This document shows positions 42,126 through 51,567 of a DNA stretch of 64,000 nucleotides, one piece after another. The stretch is from Hyphomicrobiales bacterium. Its GTDB lineage: Bacteria > Pseudomonadota > Alphaproteobacteria > Rhizobiales > Xanthobacteraceae. Numbering within the stretch: the stretch's first letter is position 1; the number at the start of each line of letters is the position of its first letter. The stretch is from NCBI GenBank assembly GCA_017305665.1, contig JAFKKH010000016.1, forward strand, positions 1 through 64,000, in the 5' to 3' direction. Under the pieces are notes generated by a model. It searched no databases, was not told the DNA's origin, and saw nothing but the letters and a program-made list of their open reading frames with translations. The position numbers and the translations under genes were made by a program.

Positions 42126-44619
42126 ATGTCTATTTTCAATCAAGTGAGCCGCTGTGCGCCGGGTCGCGCGCGGACGGATATTGTCGCGCCGATATCGTTG
42201 AAGGCAAAGTCGTTGAAGGGGTGGTTCCGATCCTCGGTCGCCCCCTTGTGTGTTTTGACCTGTCTGCCGTACGGCGCGATGGCTCAGACCTCGGCGCCTG
42301 CCGCGGCAAAGCCCGACAGCCAATCCGGCAGTCTCGGGCCCGTCGTCGTCACCGCGCCAAAGCACAAACTGGTCCGCAGAGTGCAGGCCGGAACGGAACG
42401 GTCACGCACTGCAGTCCGACGCGCCGGCCATGCACGGTCGCGCGAGGCTGTGCTGGCGCCAGGACCGAACGGGGCTGCTGCTCCGGCGACGCCGCTCAAT
42501 CTCAACACAGTCGCCGATAGCGCGTCGCGGCTCGGCCTGACCGCGCGGGAAATTCCTGCGACCGTTGAGGTGATCGACAGCCGCACCATCGCGGATCGCG
42601 GTTTCCGCACCACGACGGATATCGCCCAGGGGGCAACCGGCGTAACCGCAGGCGACGCGCCGGGCGCGGTTGCGTCGTTCTCGATGCGCGGCTTCACAGG
42701 AACTCAGATCAATACGCTCTACAACGGCATCAAGATCGGCCCGTCCGAAATGACCGGCCGCATCATGGATACCTTCAATCTCGATCGCGTCGAAATCCTG
42801 AAAGGGCCTGCCTCGCTGTTGTCGGGCGAAGGCGCAACTGGCGGCGCCATCAACTACGTGACCAAGACGCCGCACACCGGACCCATCACCAGCGAGGCGT
42901 TCACGTCTTACGATTCGTTTCACGGCTATCGTGCCGGCTATGGCTCCGGCGGCAGCACGCTGATCGATGGTCTCGATTATCGCTTCGACATCAGCCACAC
43001 CAATGACAAGAGTTTTATCGACGACACCTATTCGCGGCTGAGCAACGTCTCGGGCCAGCTCAACTACAAGGTCAACGATAGCTTTAAGATCTGGGGCGCG
43101 TTCGAATACAAGCAGGACAAGGATCGCTATTACTGGGGCACGCCGCTGGTGCCTGCGAACTATCCGGGCATCGTGCCGACTACCGGCATCGTCTCCGGCC
43201 TGTGGAGCAACTATTATCTCAATGGACATACCGGACCGCTCAATCCGGTCACGATCGACGCCCGCACGCTGAACACGACCTATAACGTGCTCGACAATCA
43301 CAGCGGCGCCAACGAGCTGTGGCTGCGCAGCGGCTTTCAATGGGATATCACCAACAACATCCAGCTCAAGAGCCAGGTCTACGCCTATGATGCGCAGCGG
43401 CACTGGTTCAACAACGAGATCAATTCATTCGACGACAGCCCGGGCGGCGGGCAGGTCTATCGCGAGCGGCTCTCGGTTGATCACGATCAAAAGCTCTATG
43501 GCAACGTCACGGACCTGACGATCAATTCAAACCTGTTCGGCTTCGACAACCGCCTCGTCACCACGCTGTCGGCCTCCAGTCTGCAATTCAATGTGGTGCA
43601 GGACGATTTCTTCAACAGTGACTTCGTCAATCTGATCAATCCGGATCGTGGCCTCTACGGTCCGCAGCAGACCAAGAATTTCTACACCCATGTCGACAAT
43701 GTCGCGTTGGCCTTTGAGGACCGCATCAAGCTCACGCGCAATTTCGCGTTGATCGGCGGCATCCGGATGGAAGATATCAGACTGTCGCGAACCGCGTTCG
43801 ACGTGGATGGCAATCTGCGCAGCGCGGCGGGTTATCCGTTTGCCACGACGTTCACGCCCGTCACCGGGCGCGTGGGTTATTACTTGGGAAGCGTTGCCTG
43901 GCATGACGTTCTACAGCCAGTATGCCACCGCCGCCGATCCGACGGTCGCGAATATCTTCAATCTGGCGCCGACCGTGCCGCTGCGACTGACCACGTCGCG
44001 GACCTATGAAACCGGCGTCAAGGTGCAGACCGCGGACAAGCGGGCCGAGGTGACGGTCTCGGCCTTCGATATCGAGCGCAAGAACGTCTACGTTCCCGAA
44101 AGCGGCATCAATTTCGATCTCGCCGGCAAGATCGCATCTCGGGGTGTCGAGATCGCGGCCGGGGTCAATCCGTTCGGCGGGTTGAAGCTGTGGGGCAACG
44201 TGGCCTTCGTGCATTCGCGCTTCGTCGATTTCGACTACATCGACGGCAACGGAAATCCGACGTCCTATTCCGGAATGACGCCGCCGAACGTGCCGAGCTT
44301 CGTGGCCAATGCCGGCGCGTCCTACCGATTCGACACCGCATGGCCGATCGAGATCGGCGGATCGATGCGGCATGTCGGAAACCGCTTCAATTTCCAGGAC
44401 AACCTGGTGACGATGAACGCCTACACGCTGTTCGACGTTTATGCGTTTGTCGATGTTCCGAAGTCGGTGTTCAATCTGGTCGATCAGACCCGGATCACTT
44501 TCCGGATCAGAAACCTGACCGACAAGCGTTACGCACAGTGGGGCGATCCCGGTTACACCGATCAGGTCATTCTCGGGGCGCCGCGCAGTTATGAGGTCGC
44601 TGCTTCGTTCAAGTGGTGA
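42126..44619 (+). pseudogene. TonB-dependent receptor with a single frameshift
   Basis: The receptor has a signal peptide (ending PYGAMAQ), a plug domain (LTAREIPATVEVIDSRTIADRG, SMRGFTGTQINTLYNG, DRVEILKGPASLLSGEGATGG) and a beta-barrel. The frame breaks near 43890: the first part stops at 44009 after non-homologous residues, while the rest of the barrel (MTFYSQYATAADP to the terminal AASFKW) is in the next frame. Removing one G from the GGG at 43886-43888 restores a continuous 830-residue protein. It is either a recent inactivating insertion or a sequencing error. The start at 42126 was chosen for its signal peptide. The cobalamin riboswitch in front suggests cobamide or cobalt uptake. Confidence 0.85.
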
Positions 44620-44735
44620 TTTCCACCGAATTCCCCGCATGCCGGATCATCGTTTGCGCGGTGTCCGGCATGGTGGAGAATTCGCTCTCGGCCTGATAGA
44701 CATTCGTGCAAACGAGAATGTCTTCGGGAGCCGAG

Positions 44736-45872
44736 ATGTCTTATCCAAATCTGTTTTCGCCGCTGCGGGTCGGCCCCTACACGCTGGCGCATCGCGTGGT
44801 GCTGGCGCCGTTGACGCGGATGCGAGCCGACAAGGCAAGCTTCGCGCCGCGTCCACTCAATGCCGACTATTACGCGCAGCGAGCGACATCTGGTGGGCTC
44901 TTGATCGCGGAAGCCTCTCCGGTGCTGGCGACCGGGCGCGGCAATCCGGCGACGCCGGGCATTTACTCGGCGGAACAGATCGCCGGATGGCGCAAGGTGA
45001 CCGACGCCGTGCACGCCAAGGGCGGAATCATCTTCCTGCAGCTCTGGCATGTCGGCCGCGTCTCGCATTCGTCGTTGCAGCCCGGTGGCGTGCTGCCGGT
45101 CGCGCCGTCGGCGGTGCCGATCGGCGATGGCTTGATGACGATGACGGCATCCGGAAAGCCGCAGCCGTTTGAAACGCCTCGCGCGCTTGAGACCGATGAG
45201 GTGCCCGGTGTGGTTGAAGCATTCCGGCAGGCCGCGCAAAACGCCATGGACGCGGGCTTTGACGGCGTCGAGATTCACGGCGCCAACGGCTATCTGATCG
45301 AGCAGTTCCTGCGGCCGCATATCAACCTGCGCTCCGATCGATACGGCGGCTCGATCGAGAACCGCGCCCGCCTGCTGTTGGAAATCACCGACGCCGTGAT
45401 CGGGGTCTGGGGCGCGAACCGGGTCGGCGTGCGGCTGTCGCCCTATGGCATCGCGAACGGCAGCGGCGAACAGGATCCGATGCCGCTTTACAGCCATGTG
45501 ATCGGCGCGCTGGACAAGCTTGGGTTGGCCTATCTGCATTTCATCGAGCCGCGCAGCAGCGGCGCCGGCCGGGCCGAGGTTGATCATCAGAATGTGCCGT
45601 CGGCCATGAAGCTGTTCCGGCCGATGTGGCGCGGCGTGCTGATGACGGCGGGCGGCTTCACCGGCGAGAGTGCGAATGCGGCGATCGCCGACGGCCATGC
45701 CGACTTGATCGCATTCGGGCGCATCTTCATCTCCAATCCGGATCTGCCGGCGCGGCTGAGGAATAACCATCCGCTGACACCTTACAACCGCGCGACGTTC
45801 TACGGTGGCGGCGAAGCCGGCTATACCGATTATCCGGTCTATGATGGACTGAGGCAGGCGGAGACGGCGTAG
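44736..45872 (+). CDS. alkene reductase, Old Yellow Enzyme family (NemA-like)
   Basis: The 378-residue FMN barrel opens LFSPLRVGPYTLAHRVVLAPLTRMRA. It has the substrate-binding pair in EIHGANGYLIEQFLRP and the ending GGGEAGYTDYP, as in NemA/XenA-type enzymes. These reduce C=C bonds of enones, maleimides and nitro compounds with NAD(P)H. A GGGAGCCGAG stretch precedes the chosen ATG. It seems to stand alone. Confidence 0.94.
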   Translation: MSYPNLFSPLRVGPYTLAHRVVLAPLTRMRADKASFAPRPLNADYYAQRATSGGLLIAEASPVLATGRGNPATPGIYSAEQIAGWRKVTDAVHAKGGIIFLQLWHVGRVSHSSLQPGGVLPVAPSAVPIGDGLMTMTASGKPQPFETPRALETDEVPGVVEAFRQAAQNAMDAGFDGVEIHGANGYLIEQFLRPHINLRSDRYGGSIENRARLLLEITDAVIGVWGANRVGVRLSPYGIANGSGEQDPMPLYSHVIGALDKLGLAYLHFIEPRSSGAGRAEVDHQNVPSAMKLFRPMWRGVLMTAGGFTGESANAAIADGHADLIAFGRIFISNPDLPARLRNNHPLTPYNRATFYGGGEAGYTDYPVYDGLRQAETA

Positions 45873-45911
45873 GATAATCGCGCCTCTCGGCGATTGCGGG
45901 AGACGCGGGTC

Positions 45912-46394
45912 ATGGCCAGGAAGGCGGGTGCGGTCGGCACGGCGGCGGGACGCTGCCTGTGCGGCAAGGTGGCTTTCGAGATCGATACGCCGGCGCGCTG
46001 GGCCTGGCACGATCACACCGCCGCCAGCCGCCGCGCCCATGGCGCGGCCTACGCCACCTATGTCGGAAGCTGGCGCAAGCGCTTTCGTGTCATCAAGGGC
46101 CAGTCCGCGATTGCGCGCTTCGAGAACGATGAAACGGGCACCGTGCGCAGCTTCTGCAAGCATTGCGGCACGCCGCTGTTCTATGAACGTGCGCGCTCGC
46201 CGCACATGGTGAACATCTCTCGGGCTCTGTTCGAAAGTCGCACCGGGCGACAGCCGCTCTATCACATCGGCATCACCGAGATGCAGGAGTGGACCTATGC
46301 CGGCGCCCCGCTGGTGCCGTTGAAAGGTTTTCCCGGCGTCGTCTGGCAGCGATCGAAAAAGAAGAAGCCTCAGGATCGGGAAGGGATGTTCTGA
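45912..46394 (+). CDS. GFA-fold protein lacking the central cysteines
   Basis: The 160-residue protein matches glutathione-dependent-formaldehyde-activating (GFA) domains at its ends: GRCLCGKVAFEI and CKHCGTPLFYE carry two CxC/CxxC zinc pairs. The middle motif, usually HCHCSxCR, reads HDHTAASRR, so all three cysteines of the catalytic zinc site are missing. It is probably a non-catalytic or repurposed family member. It follows the Old Yellow Enzyme gene by 39 bases and may be co-transcribed. Confidence 0.85.
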   Translation: MARKAGAVGTAAGRCLCGKVAFEIDTPARWAWHDHTAASRRAHGAAYATYVGSWRKRFRVIKGQSAIARFENDETGTVRSFCKHCGTPLFYERARSPHMVNISRALFESRTGRQPLYHIGITEMQEWTYAGAPLVPLKGFPGVVWQRSKKKKPQDREGMF

Positions 46395-46466
46395 CGGCCT
46401 TGAATTTTTGCTGGTCAATCCGCTCATGAGCGTCAGGGAGATGGAATATGTCCTGTCGGTTGCCGG

Positions 46467-48029
46467 CTATTCCGGCAATCCGGCGTCCCGCAGCGCACCG
46501 CCAAGCGTCTCCGCGAGCCCCGGCGCACAATTCACACCGGCAAACTGGCGGCTGTAGCGAAAGCCCGGCTGCAATTCGAGCACGCGGGCCGCGGCTGCCC
46601 TTGCTTCGTCCAGCCTGCCGAGTTTGGCCAGCGCGCCGGCCAGTTGCACATAAGTGATGCTGTGCGCCGGGTTGGTTTGAACGGACTTGTAAGCCGCGCG
46701 ACAGGCGTCTTCATAGCGCCCGCGCAAAAAATGGCTCATCGCTTGTGCGTCAAACGCGGCCCAGGTCCACGAATCGAACGGGCTGAGCCGCATGCCGAGT
46801 TCGCTCCATTCGATCGCGCGCTCCGCTTCGCCGCTCCATCCGAGAATGACGCTGCCGAAGATGTAGGTGAGCGCAGATGACGGGCTGATGGCGAGCGCAG
46901 CTTCCAGTGTCGTGAAAGCGGCAGTGCGATCATGCGCATCCATGCCGATGGAAAATCCGGCCCATGTCAGCGCGAGCGCATCGTCTTGTCCGTGGATGAT
47001 GGCGGATCTGGCGTGGTGGATCGAAGCGGCACGGTTGATTTCGTGCAGGCCGGCGCGAAGGAACAGGCAGTGATGACACATTGCGGCATTGCCGTGTGCC
47101 AGCGCATAGCCGGGTTCGAGCGCGATCGCGCGATCCAGCAGCGCCAGCGCTCTCGTCACCTGCTCCGGCATGCCTGAGTCGACATCGGGTTGGGCTCGCA
47201 GCACGAGGTCGTAAGCATCGAGGCTGTCGGGGCGCTTTCGCCTGACGCGTTCGATTTCCGCTTTCCGCATGCTCGGCGCAATCGCGCCGACCGCCGATTG
47301 CGCGATTTCGTCCTGAAGTGCGAAAATATCCCCCGCACTGCGGTCGTAGCGTTCGGCCCACACATGGGCGCCGCTCAACGCATCGATCATCTGTCCGGTC
47401 ACGCGTATGCGACTGCCGGCCTTGCGCACACTGCCTTCGATGACATAGCGCACGCCAAGTTCGCGACCGACCTGCTTCACGTCCACGGCGCGGCCCTTGT
47501 AGGCGAGCGTCGAATTTCGGGCGATGACAAAAAGCCAGTTGATGCGCGCGAGGCCGGTAATGATGTCGTCGACCATCCCGTCGGCGAAATACTCCTGTTC
47601 TGGATCGCCGCTCAGGTTCGAGAACGGCAGGACGGCGACGGAGGGCTTTTCTGGCAATGTCGGTGCGGACGCGGCGCGTTTGGCGGCCGAAGCATCGGAA
47701 ACACGGGTGGTCACGGCTGGCCCGACATAGCGATAGCCGCGGCGCGGCAGCGTTTCGATCCAGTTCTCGCCATCCGCGGTGTCGGCCAGCACCCGTCGCA
47801 ACGCCGCGATCTGGACCGTCAGATTATTATCGGCAACCGCCAATCCGCCCCAGCCGGCCTCGATCAGGGCATCCTTCGACACCGGTACGCCGGCATTTTC
47901 GAGCAGTCGGCGCAGCAGCGCGACAGCACGCTGCCCGAGCATGGTCGGCTCGATACCGCTGTACAGAATGCCCGCCTCGGGATCGAGGCGGAACAGGCCG
48001 AACTGGTAGAGGGCGCCCCCGGTCGTCAT
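46467..48029 (-). CDS. winged-helix regulator with TolB-like and TPR domains
   Basis: The 520-residue protein has an N-terminal OmpR/CadC-type winged helix (residues 8-100, ending WIETLPRRGYRYVGP). A FlgO/TolB-like region follows (about 130-260, KPSVAVLPFSNLSGDPEQEYFADGM), as in proteins fused to adenylate cyclases. The C-terminal half consists of TPR-like helical pairs. No cyclase domain or membrane helix is present. It is presumably a cytoplasmic one-component regulator sensing by protein contact. It is divergent from the cupin gene at 48138. Confidence 0.88.
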   Translation of the reverse strand: MTTGGALYQFGLFRLDPEAGILYSGIEPTMLGQRAVALLRRLLENAGVPVSKDALIEAGWGGLAVADNNLTVQIAALRRVLADTADGENWIETLPRRGYRYVGPAVTTRVSDASAAKRAASAPTLPEKPSVAVLPFSNLSGDPEQEYFADGMVDDIITGLARINWLFVIARNSTLAYKGRAVDVKQVGRELGVRYVIEGSVRKAGSRIRVTGQMIDALSGAHVWAERYDRSAGDIFALQDEIAQSAVGAIAPSMRKAEIERVRRKRPDSLDAYDLVLRAQPDVDSGMPEQVTRALALLDRAIALEPGYALAHGNAAMCHHCLFLRAGLHEINRAASIHHARSAIIHGQDDALALTWAGFSIGMDAHDRTAAFTTLEAALAISPSSALTYIFGSVILGWSGEAERAIEWSELGMRLSPFDSWTWAAFDAQAMSHFLRGRYEDACRAAYKSVQTNPAHSITYVQLAGALAKLGRLDEARAAAARVLELQPGFRYSRQFAGVNCAPGLAETLGGALRDAGLPE

Positions 48030-48090
48030 TCGATGCTTTTAGCAGATTTTTGAGAACTGATTCACGACTTCCCGGAACGGCAGGCCGATG

Positions 48091-48126
48091 TTGACCAAGT
48101 GCTCGCACGAGTAAGCACCTGGTCAA
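48091..48126. promoter_or_regulatory. 13-bp inverted repeat between regulator and cupin gene
   Basis: TTGACCAAGTGCT and AGCACCTGGTCAA match in 12 of 13 positions as inverted arms, with a 10-base spacer. The right arm ends 11 bases before the cupin ATG, next to its GGAGGG ribosome site. It is a likely operator for the winged-helix protein or another regulator of the cupin gene. Confidence 0.65.
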
Positions 48127-48137
48127 TGGAGGGTCAC

Positions 48138-48599
48138 ATGAGCGCCGATGCTGTCATCCGCATGCCTGACGAGATGAAGGGGGTCGTGTTGCGTGGTCAT
48201 CCCATGGTATTCCTCGTGACCGGCGAAGATACCAAGCACACCAGCATGTTCGACTGGACGATCCCGCCGGGATTTGCGACTGGGCGGCATGTTCACCGGG
48301 TGCAGGAGGAAACCTTCTACGTGCTCGAGGGTGAGTGCGAGTGGCATGTCGGCAACAAGACGATACGTGCCACGCCCGGAACCTATCTGTTCCTCCCGCC
48401 GGGGGTGCCGCACAACATCACCAATGTCAGTGAGAAGCCGGCTCGCGTGCTGATGACCGTTTCACCGCCCGGCCATGAGCGCTATTTCGAAGAACTCGCC
48501 GAACTTGCGGCGAGGGGAGCGCCGGATGCGAACTCGCTCGCCGATCTGCGACAGCGCTACGACACCGATCAGATCTCGAGTTTAACGACGCGCGCGTGA
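48138..48599 (+). CDS. small cupin protein
   Basis: The 153-residue single-domain cupin has the metal-binding motifs GRHVHRVQEETFYVLEGE and PGTYLFLPPGVPHNITN. The function is not recognisable; relatives include quercetin-dioxygenase-like and sugar-binding cupins. The ATG at 48138 has GGAGGG seven bases upstream. The inverted repeat just before it suggests tight regulation. Confidence 0.85.
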   Translation: MSADAVIRMPDEMKGVVLRGHPMVFLVTGEDTKHTSMFDWTIPPGFATGRHVHRVQEETFYVLEGECEWHVGNKTIRATPGTYLFLPPGVPHNITNVSEKPARVLMTVSPPGHERYFEELAELAARGAPDANSLADLRQRYDTDQISSLTTRA

Positions 48600-48612
48600 G
48601 TTTCGGAGCGGG

Positions 48613-49662
48613 CTAGTGCATCCCGCTCCGTCGCACCCGCGCGATCATCTGCTCGACATGCGCGATCGGCGTTTCCTGCAGGATGCCGTGGCCGAGATTG
48701 AAGATCAGCCGGCCGCCGGCGAAATTCGCCAGCACATCATCGACAGCACGGTCGAGGGCCGCGCCGCCCGCGATCAGCGCCAGCGGATCGAGGTTGCCTT
48801 GAACGGCGACGCGGCTTTGCACCATCTCGCGGATCAATGACGGCTCGGCGGTCCAGTCGATGCTGACGGCATCGACGCCGGTCGCCTCGACATACGACGG
48901 CAGCAGCGCGCCGGCCCCGCGGGGAAAGCCGATGATCTTTGCATCCGGCACCTGCTTGCGAACGCCCTCGACGATCCGCTTCGTCGGCTCGATCGACCAG
49001 CGCGCGAATTCGCGCGGCGGCAACACGCCGGCCCAGGTGTCGAAGATCTGCAGCGCCTCGGCGCCGGCCTTGAGTTGGCCCAGCAGATAGCGGACGGAAT
49101 TCTCCACCAGCACGTCGATGATTTCGGCGAACGCCTCGGGATGGTTGTACGCCATCATCCGTGCGGGCGCCTGGTCCGGCGTGCCCTGTCCGGCCACCAT
49201 GTAGGTTGCGACCGTCCATGGCGCGCCGCAGAATCCGATCAGCGCGGTTTTTGAATCGAGCTCGCGCTTCACCCGTCGCAAGGTCTCGAACACCGGTTCG
49301 AGCTTGGCCATGTCGGCGTCGCGCGCGAGCGTTGCGACCTTGTCCGGCGTGTCCAGTGGATCGAGCCGTGGACCTTCGCCGGCCTCGAAGCGCACCGAGC
49401 GGCCGAGCGCGTAGGGAATCACGAGAATGTCGGAAAAGATGATCGCGGCATCGAAGGCGAAGCGGCGGATCGGCTGCAGGGTTATTTCGACGGCATAATC
49501 CGGCGTGAAGCAGAGGTCGAGGAAGCCGCCGGCCTTGGCGCGCAGTTCGCGATATTCAGGCAGATAGCGGCCGGCCTGCCGCATCATCCAGAGCGGCGGC
49601 ACCGCCTGGCGGCGGCCAGAAAGGACCTCGAGAAATGGCTTGATCGTCGTGCTCTGTGTCAA
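48613..49662 (-). CDS. hemE: uroporphyrinogen decarboxylase HemE
   Basis: The 349-residue protein has both family signatures ([17 protein letters not shown] and [16 protein letters not shown]). It converts uroporphyrinogen III to coproporphyrinogen III in heme synthesis in the cytoplasm. It converges with the cupin gene. Its upstream region carries the two palindromic repeats at 49679-49845. Confidence 0.97.
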   Translation of the reverse strand: MTQSTTIKPFLEVLSGRRQAVPPLWMMRQAGRYLPEYRELRAKAGGFLDLCFTPDYAVEITLQPIRRFAFDAAIIFSDILVIPYALGRSVRFEAGEGPRLDPLDTPDKVATLARDADMAKLEPVFETLRRVKRELDSKTALIGFCGAPWTVATYMVAGQGTPDQAPARMMAYNHPEAFAEIIDVLVENSVRYLLGQLKAGAEALQIFDTWAGVLPPREFARWSIEPTKRIVEGVRKQVPDAKIIGFPRGAGALLPSYVEATGVDAVSIDWTAEPSLIREMVQSRVAVQGNLDPLALIAGGAALDRAVDDVLANFAGGRLIFNLGHGILQETPIAHVEQMIARVRRSGMH

Positions 49663-49678
49663 AACGTGTTCCGTCGTT

Positions 49679-49754
49679 CTAGTGGTCCGATTCTAACATT
49701 CGCATCCCGTTTCAGCGAGCCTTCGTGCGAATGTTAGAATCAAAGGACCACTAG
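49679..49754. repeat. 76-bp imperfect palindrome, copy A
   Basis: The ends CTAGTGGTCC / GGACCACTAG and the inner arms ATTCTAACATTCGCA / TGCGAATGTTAGAAT are inverted copies around a central loop of about 21 bases. It lies just upstream of hemE and resembles a dispersed intergenic repeat. Confidence 0.8.
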
Positions 49755-49766
49755 CAAATATAAGTT

Positions 49767-49845
49767 CTAGTGGAGGTTTGAATTTGACATTCGCCTCCGG
49801 GACGTGCGGCCGCGTGGGTCGCGAATGTCAAATTCACTCCACTAG
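49767..49845. repeat. 79-bp imperfect palindrome, copy B
   Basis: This has the same plan as copy A: outer arms CTAGTGGAG / CTCCACTAG and inner arms AATTTGACATTCGC / GCGAATGTCAAATT. The ends and the ACATTCGC core match copy A while the remaining bases differ in compensating pairs, so pairing rather than sequence is conserved. The rest of 49846-50016 shows no gene. Confidence 0.8.
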
Positions 49846-50016
49846 GCCGTGTTTACGGCCCGTCTGATACACTGCCAGCCGTGCCTTGACCACGGCGCGG
49901 CGGGCTTTCAGGGATGCCTTTTTGACCCAATACGAGACCGCGGACGAAGCGTCGTTGCGGGCCGGGCCTGCGCTGTCCTAATGTGCGGCCATTCTTTTAC
50001 GTGGAAGGCGTGCACG

Positions 50017-50931
50017 TTGCTCGACAAGCTTGAACTTCTGCTGGCGCTGGCGAAAGAACGTCATTTCGGACGGGCGGCGGAGGCCTGCGGCGTCACCCAG
50101 CCGACGATGTCGACCAGCATCAAGCAGCTCGAGGAGATTCTCGGCGTGATGCTGGTGCAGCGCGGCTCGCGCTTTCTCGGCTTCACGCCCGAAGGCGAGC
50201 GCACGCTCGACTGGGCGCGGCGGATCGTCGGCGACGCGCGCGCCATGAAGCAGGAGATCAACACGCTCAAGAGCGGCCTGTCGGGTGAGATCAGGCTCGC
50301 GGTGATTCCGACCGTGCTCGGCATGGTGGCCTCGCTGACGACGCCGTTTCGCGCCAAGCATCCGAACGTGCGCTTCCGCATCCTGTCGTGCACGTCGATC
50401 GAAATTCTCGGCCAGCTCGAAAACCTCGAGGCCGATGCCGGCCTGACCTATCTGGAGAATGAGCCGCTCGGAAAAGTCCGCTCGATTCCGCTGTTCGACG
50501 AAACCTACGTCCTGCTGACCGCGCCGGATGCGCAGTTCGGCGATCGCGAGCAGGTGACGTGGGCCGAGGTCGGGCAGGTCCCGCTCTGCCTGCTCACCGA
50601 CGATATGCAGAACCGCCGCATCATCGATCGCGCGCTGCGCGCGGCGGGAACGCAGGCGCAGCCGACGCTGACCTCGAACTCGATGATCCTTCTTTATACG
50701 CATGTGAAAACCGGACGCTGGGCCAGCGTGATGCCGGCGATCCTCGCGGAAACGCTCGGTCTTTCGGACTCCATCCGCGCCATTCCGATCATCGATCCGG
50801 CCGTGACCTATCGGGTCGGCCTTGTCATTCCGCCGCGGGAACCGATGACCCCGCTCATTGCCGCCTTGGTCCAGACGGCGAACGAGGTGATCCCGACCCT
50901 CAGCCGGTCGATCCGGCGCCCTAAAACATAA
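50017..50931 (+). CDS. fdsR: LysR-family regulator of formate dehydrogenase operon
   Basis: The 304-residue protein has an N-terminal winged helix (RHFGRAAEACGVTQPTMSTSIKQLEEILG) and a LysR co-inducer domain. It immediately precedes the fds operon on the same strand, the usual place of FdsR. I chose the TTG at 50017 (LLDKLELLLALAKE), which has GGAAGG eight bases upstream; the longer frame to 49849 runs into repeat DNA. It probably activates or represses fdsG in response to formate. Confidence 0.88.
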   Translation: MLDKLELLLALAKERHFGRAAEACGVTQPTMSTSIKQLEEILGVMLVQRGSRFLGFTPEGERTLDWARRIVGDARAMKQEINTLKSGLSGEIRLAVIPTVLGMVASLTTPFRAKHPNVRFRILSCTSIEILGQLENLEADAGLTYLENEPLGKVRSIPLFDETYVLLTAPDAQFGDREQVTWAEVGQVPLCLLTDDMQNRRIIDRALRAAGTQAQPTLTSNSMILLYTHVKTGRWASVMPAILAETLGLSDSIRAIPIIDPAVTYRVGLVIPPREPMTPLIAALVQTANEVIPTLSRSIRRPKT

Positions 50932-50960
50932 GGGACGGCCGACACGTGTGACGGTCAGCG

Positions 50961-50981
50961 TCGATGGTGATTTTCCATCGA
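50961..50981. terminator. 7-bp hairpin after fdsR
   Basis: TCGATGG and CCATCGA form a 7-bp stem around TGATTTT, 30 bases after the fdsR stop. It may be a weak terminator or a regulatory half-site. Confidence 0.4.
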
Positions 50982-50992
50982 AAGTCGTAGAT

Positions 50993-51054
50993 CAATTGGA
51001 ATTCCGTATCGCAGCATAAGACGGCTTTATTGCTTTTTCGATCGATTCCAATTG
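50993..51054. promoter_or_regulatory. wide inverted repeat in fds promoter
   Basis: CAATTGGAAT (50993-51002) and ATTCCAATTG (51045-51054) are perfect 10-bp inverted copies 42 bases apart, each with a CAATTG palindrome. They flank the probable fdsG promoter. Paired sites about five helical turns apart suit a LysR-type tetramer such as the product of the adjacent regulator gene. Confidence 0.65.
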
Positions 51055-51090
51055 TTTGTAGGCTCTCGCCCTCAGCAATCGGAGACCGTG

Positions 51091-51567
51091 ATGACGGGGA
51101 CCTACGAGCCATGGGACGCCCAGCGCGCCACCGAAATCATAGCTGAGTACCGGTCCGTTGAGGGACCCACCGTCGTCATCCTGCATGCGCTGCAGCACGT
51201 GTTCGGGTACGTGCCGGAGCCGGCGATTCCGATGATCGCTTCCGCCCTCAACCTGTCACGGGCCGAGGTCCACGGCGTCTTTACGTTCTACCACGATTTC
51301 CGGAAGGAGCCCGCCGGCCGGCATGTCTTGAAGCTGTGCCGGGCCGAAGCCTGTCAGTCCGCCGGCGGCAATGCGCTGGCCGCGCGAGCCGAGGCGAAAC
51401 TCGGCGTTTCCATCGGAAATACCACAGCGGATGAGCGCGTTACGCTTGAGCCGGTCTATTGCCTCGGTCTCTGCGCGACCGCGCCGTCGGCGATGCTGGA
51501 CGGGCGCGTGGTTGGCCGGCTCGATGAAGCGCGGCTCGATGCCTTGGTTGCGGAGGCGCAGCGATGA
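51091..51567 (+). CDS. fdsG: NAD-dependent formate dehydrogenase gamma subunit FdsG
   Basis: The 158-residue protein is a NuoE-like thioredoxin-fold subunit with cysteines for one 2Fe-2S cluster in CRAEACQS and CLGLC. It carries the HALQHVFGYVPEPAI segment typical of the family. It is part of the soluble, oxygen-tolerant FdsABG complex that oxidises formate to CO2 with NAD+. The ATG at 51091 follows ATCGGAGACCGTG. It overlaps fdsB by four bases. Confidence 0.95.
   Translation: MTGTYEPWDAQRATEIIAEYRSVEGPTVVILHALQHVFGYVPEPAIPMIASALNLSRAEVHGVFTFYHDFRKEPAGRHVLKLCRAEACQSAGGNALAARAEAKLGVSIGNTTADERVTLEPVYCLGLCATAPSAMLDGRVVGRLDEARLDALVAEAQR

Noticed and set aside
42017-42520. 167-residue plus-strand frame at the start of the TonB-receptor gene
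   Set aside because: It is a second frame over the receptor's signal peptide and plug; the receptor frame has clear motifs.
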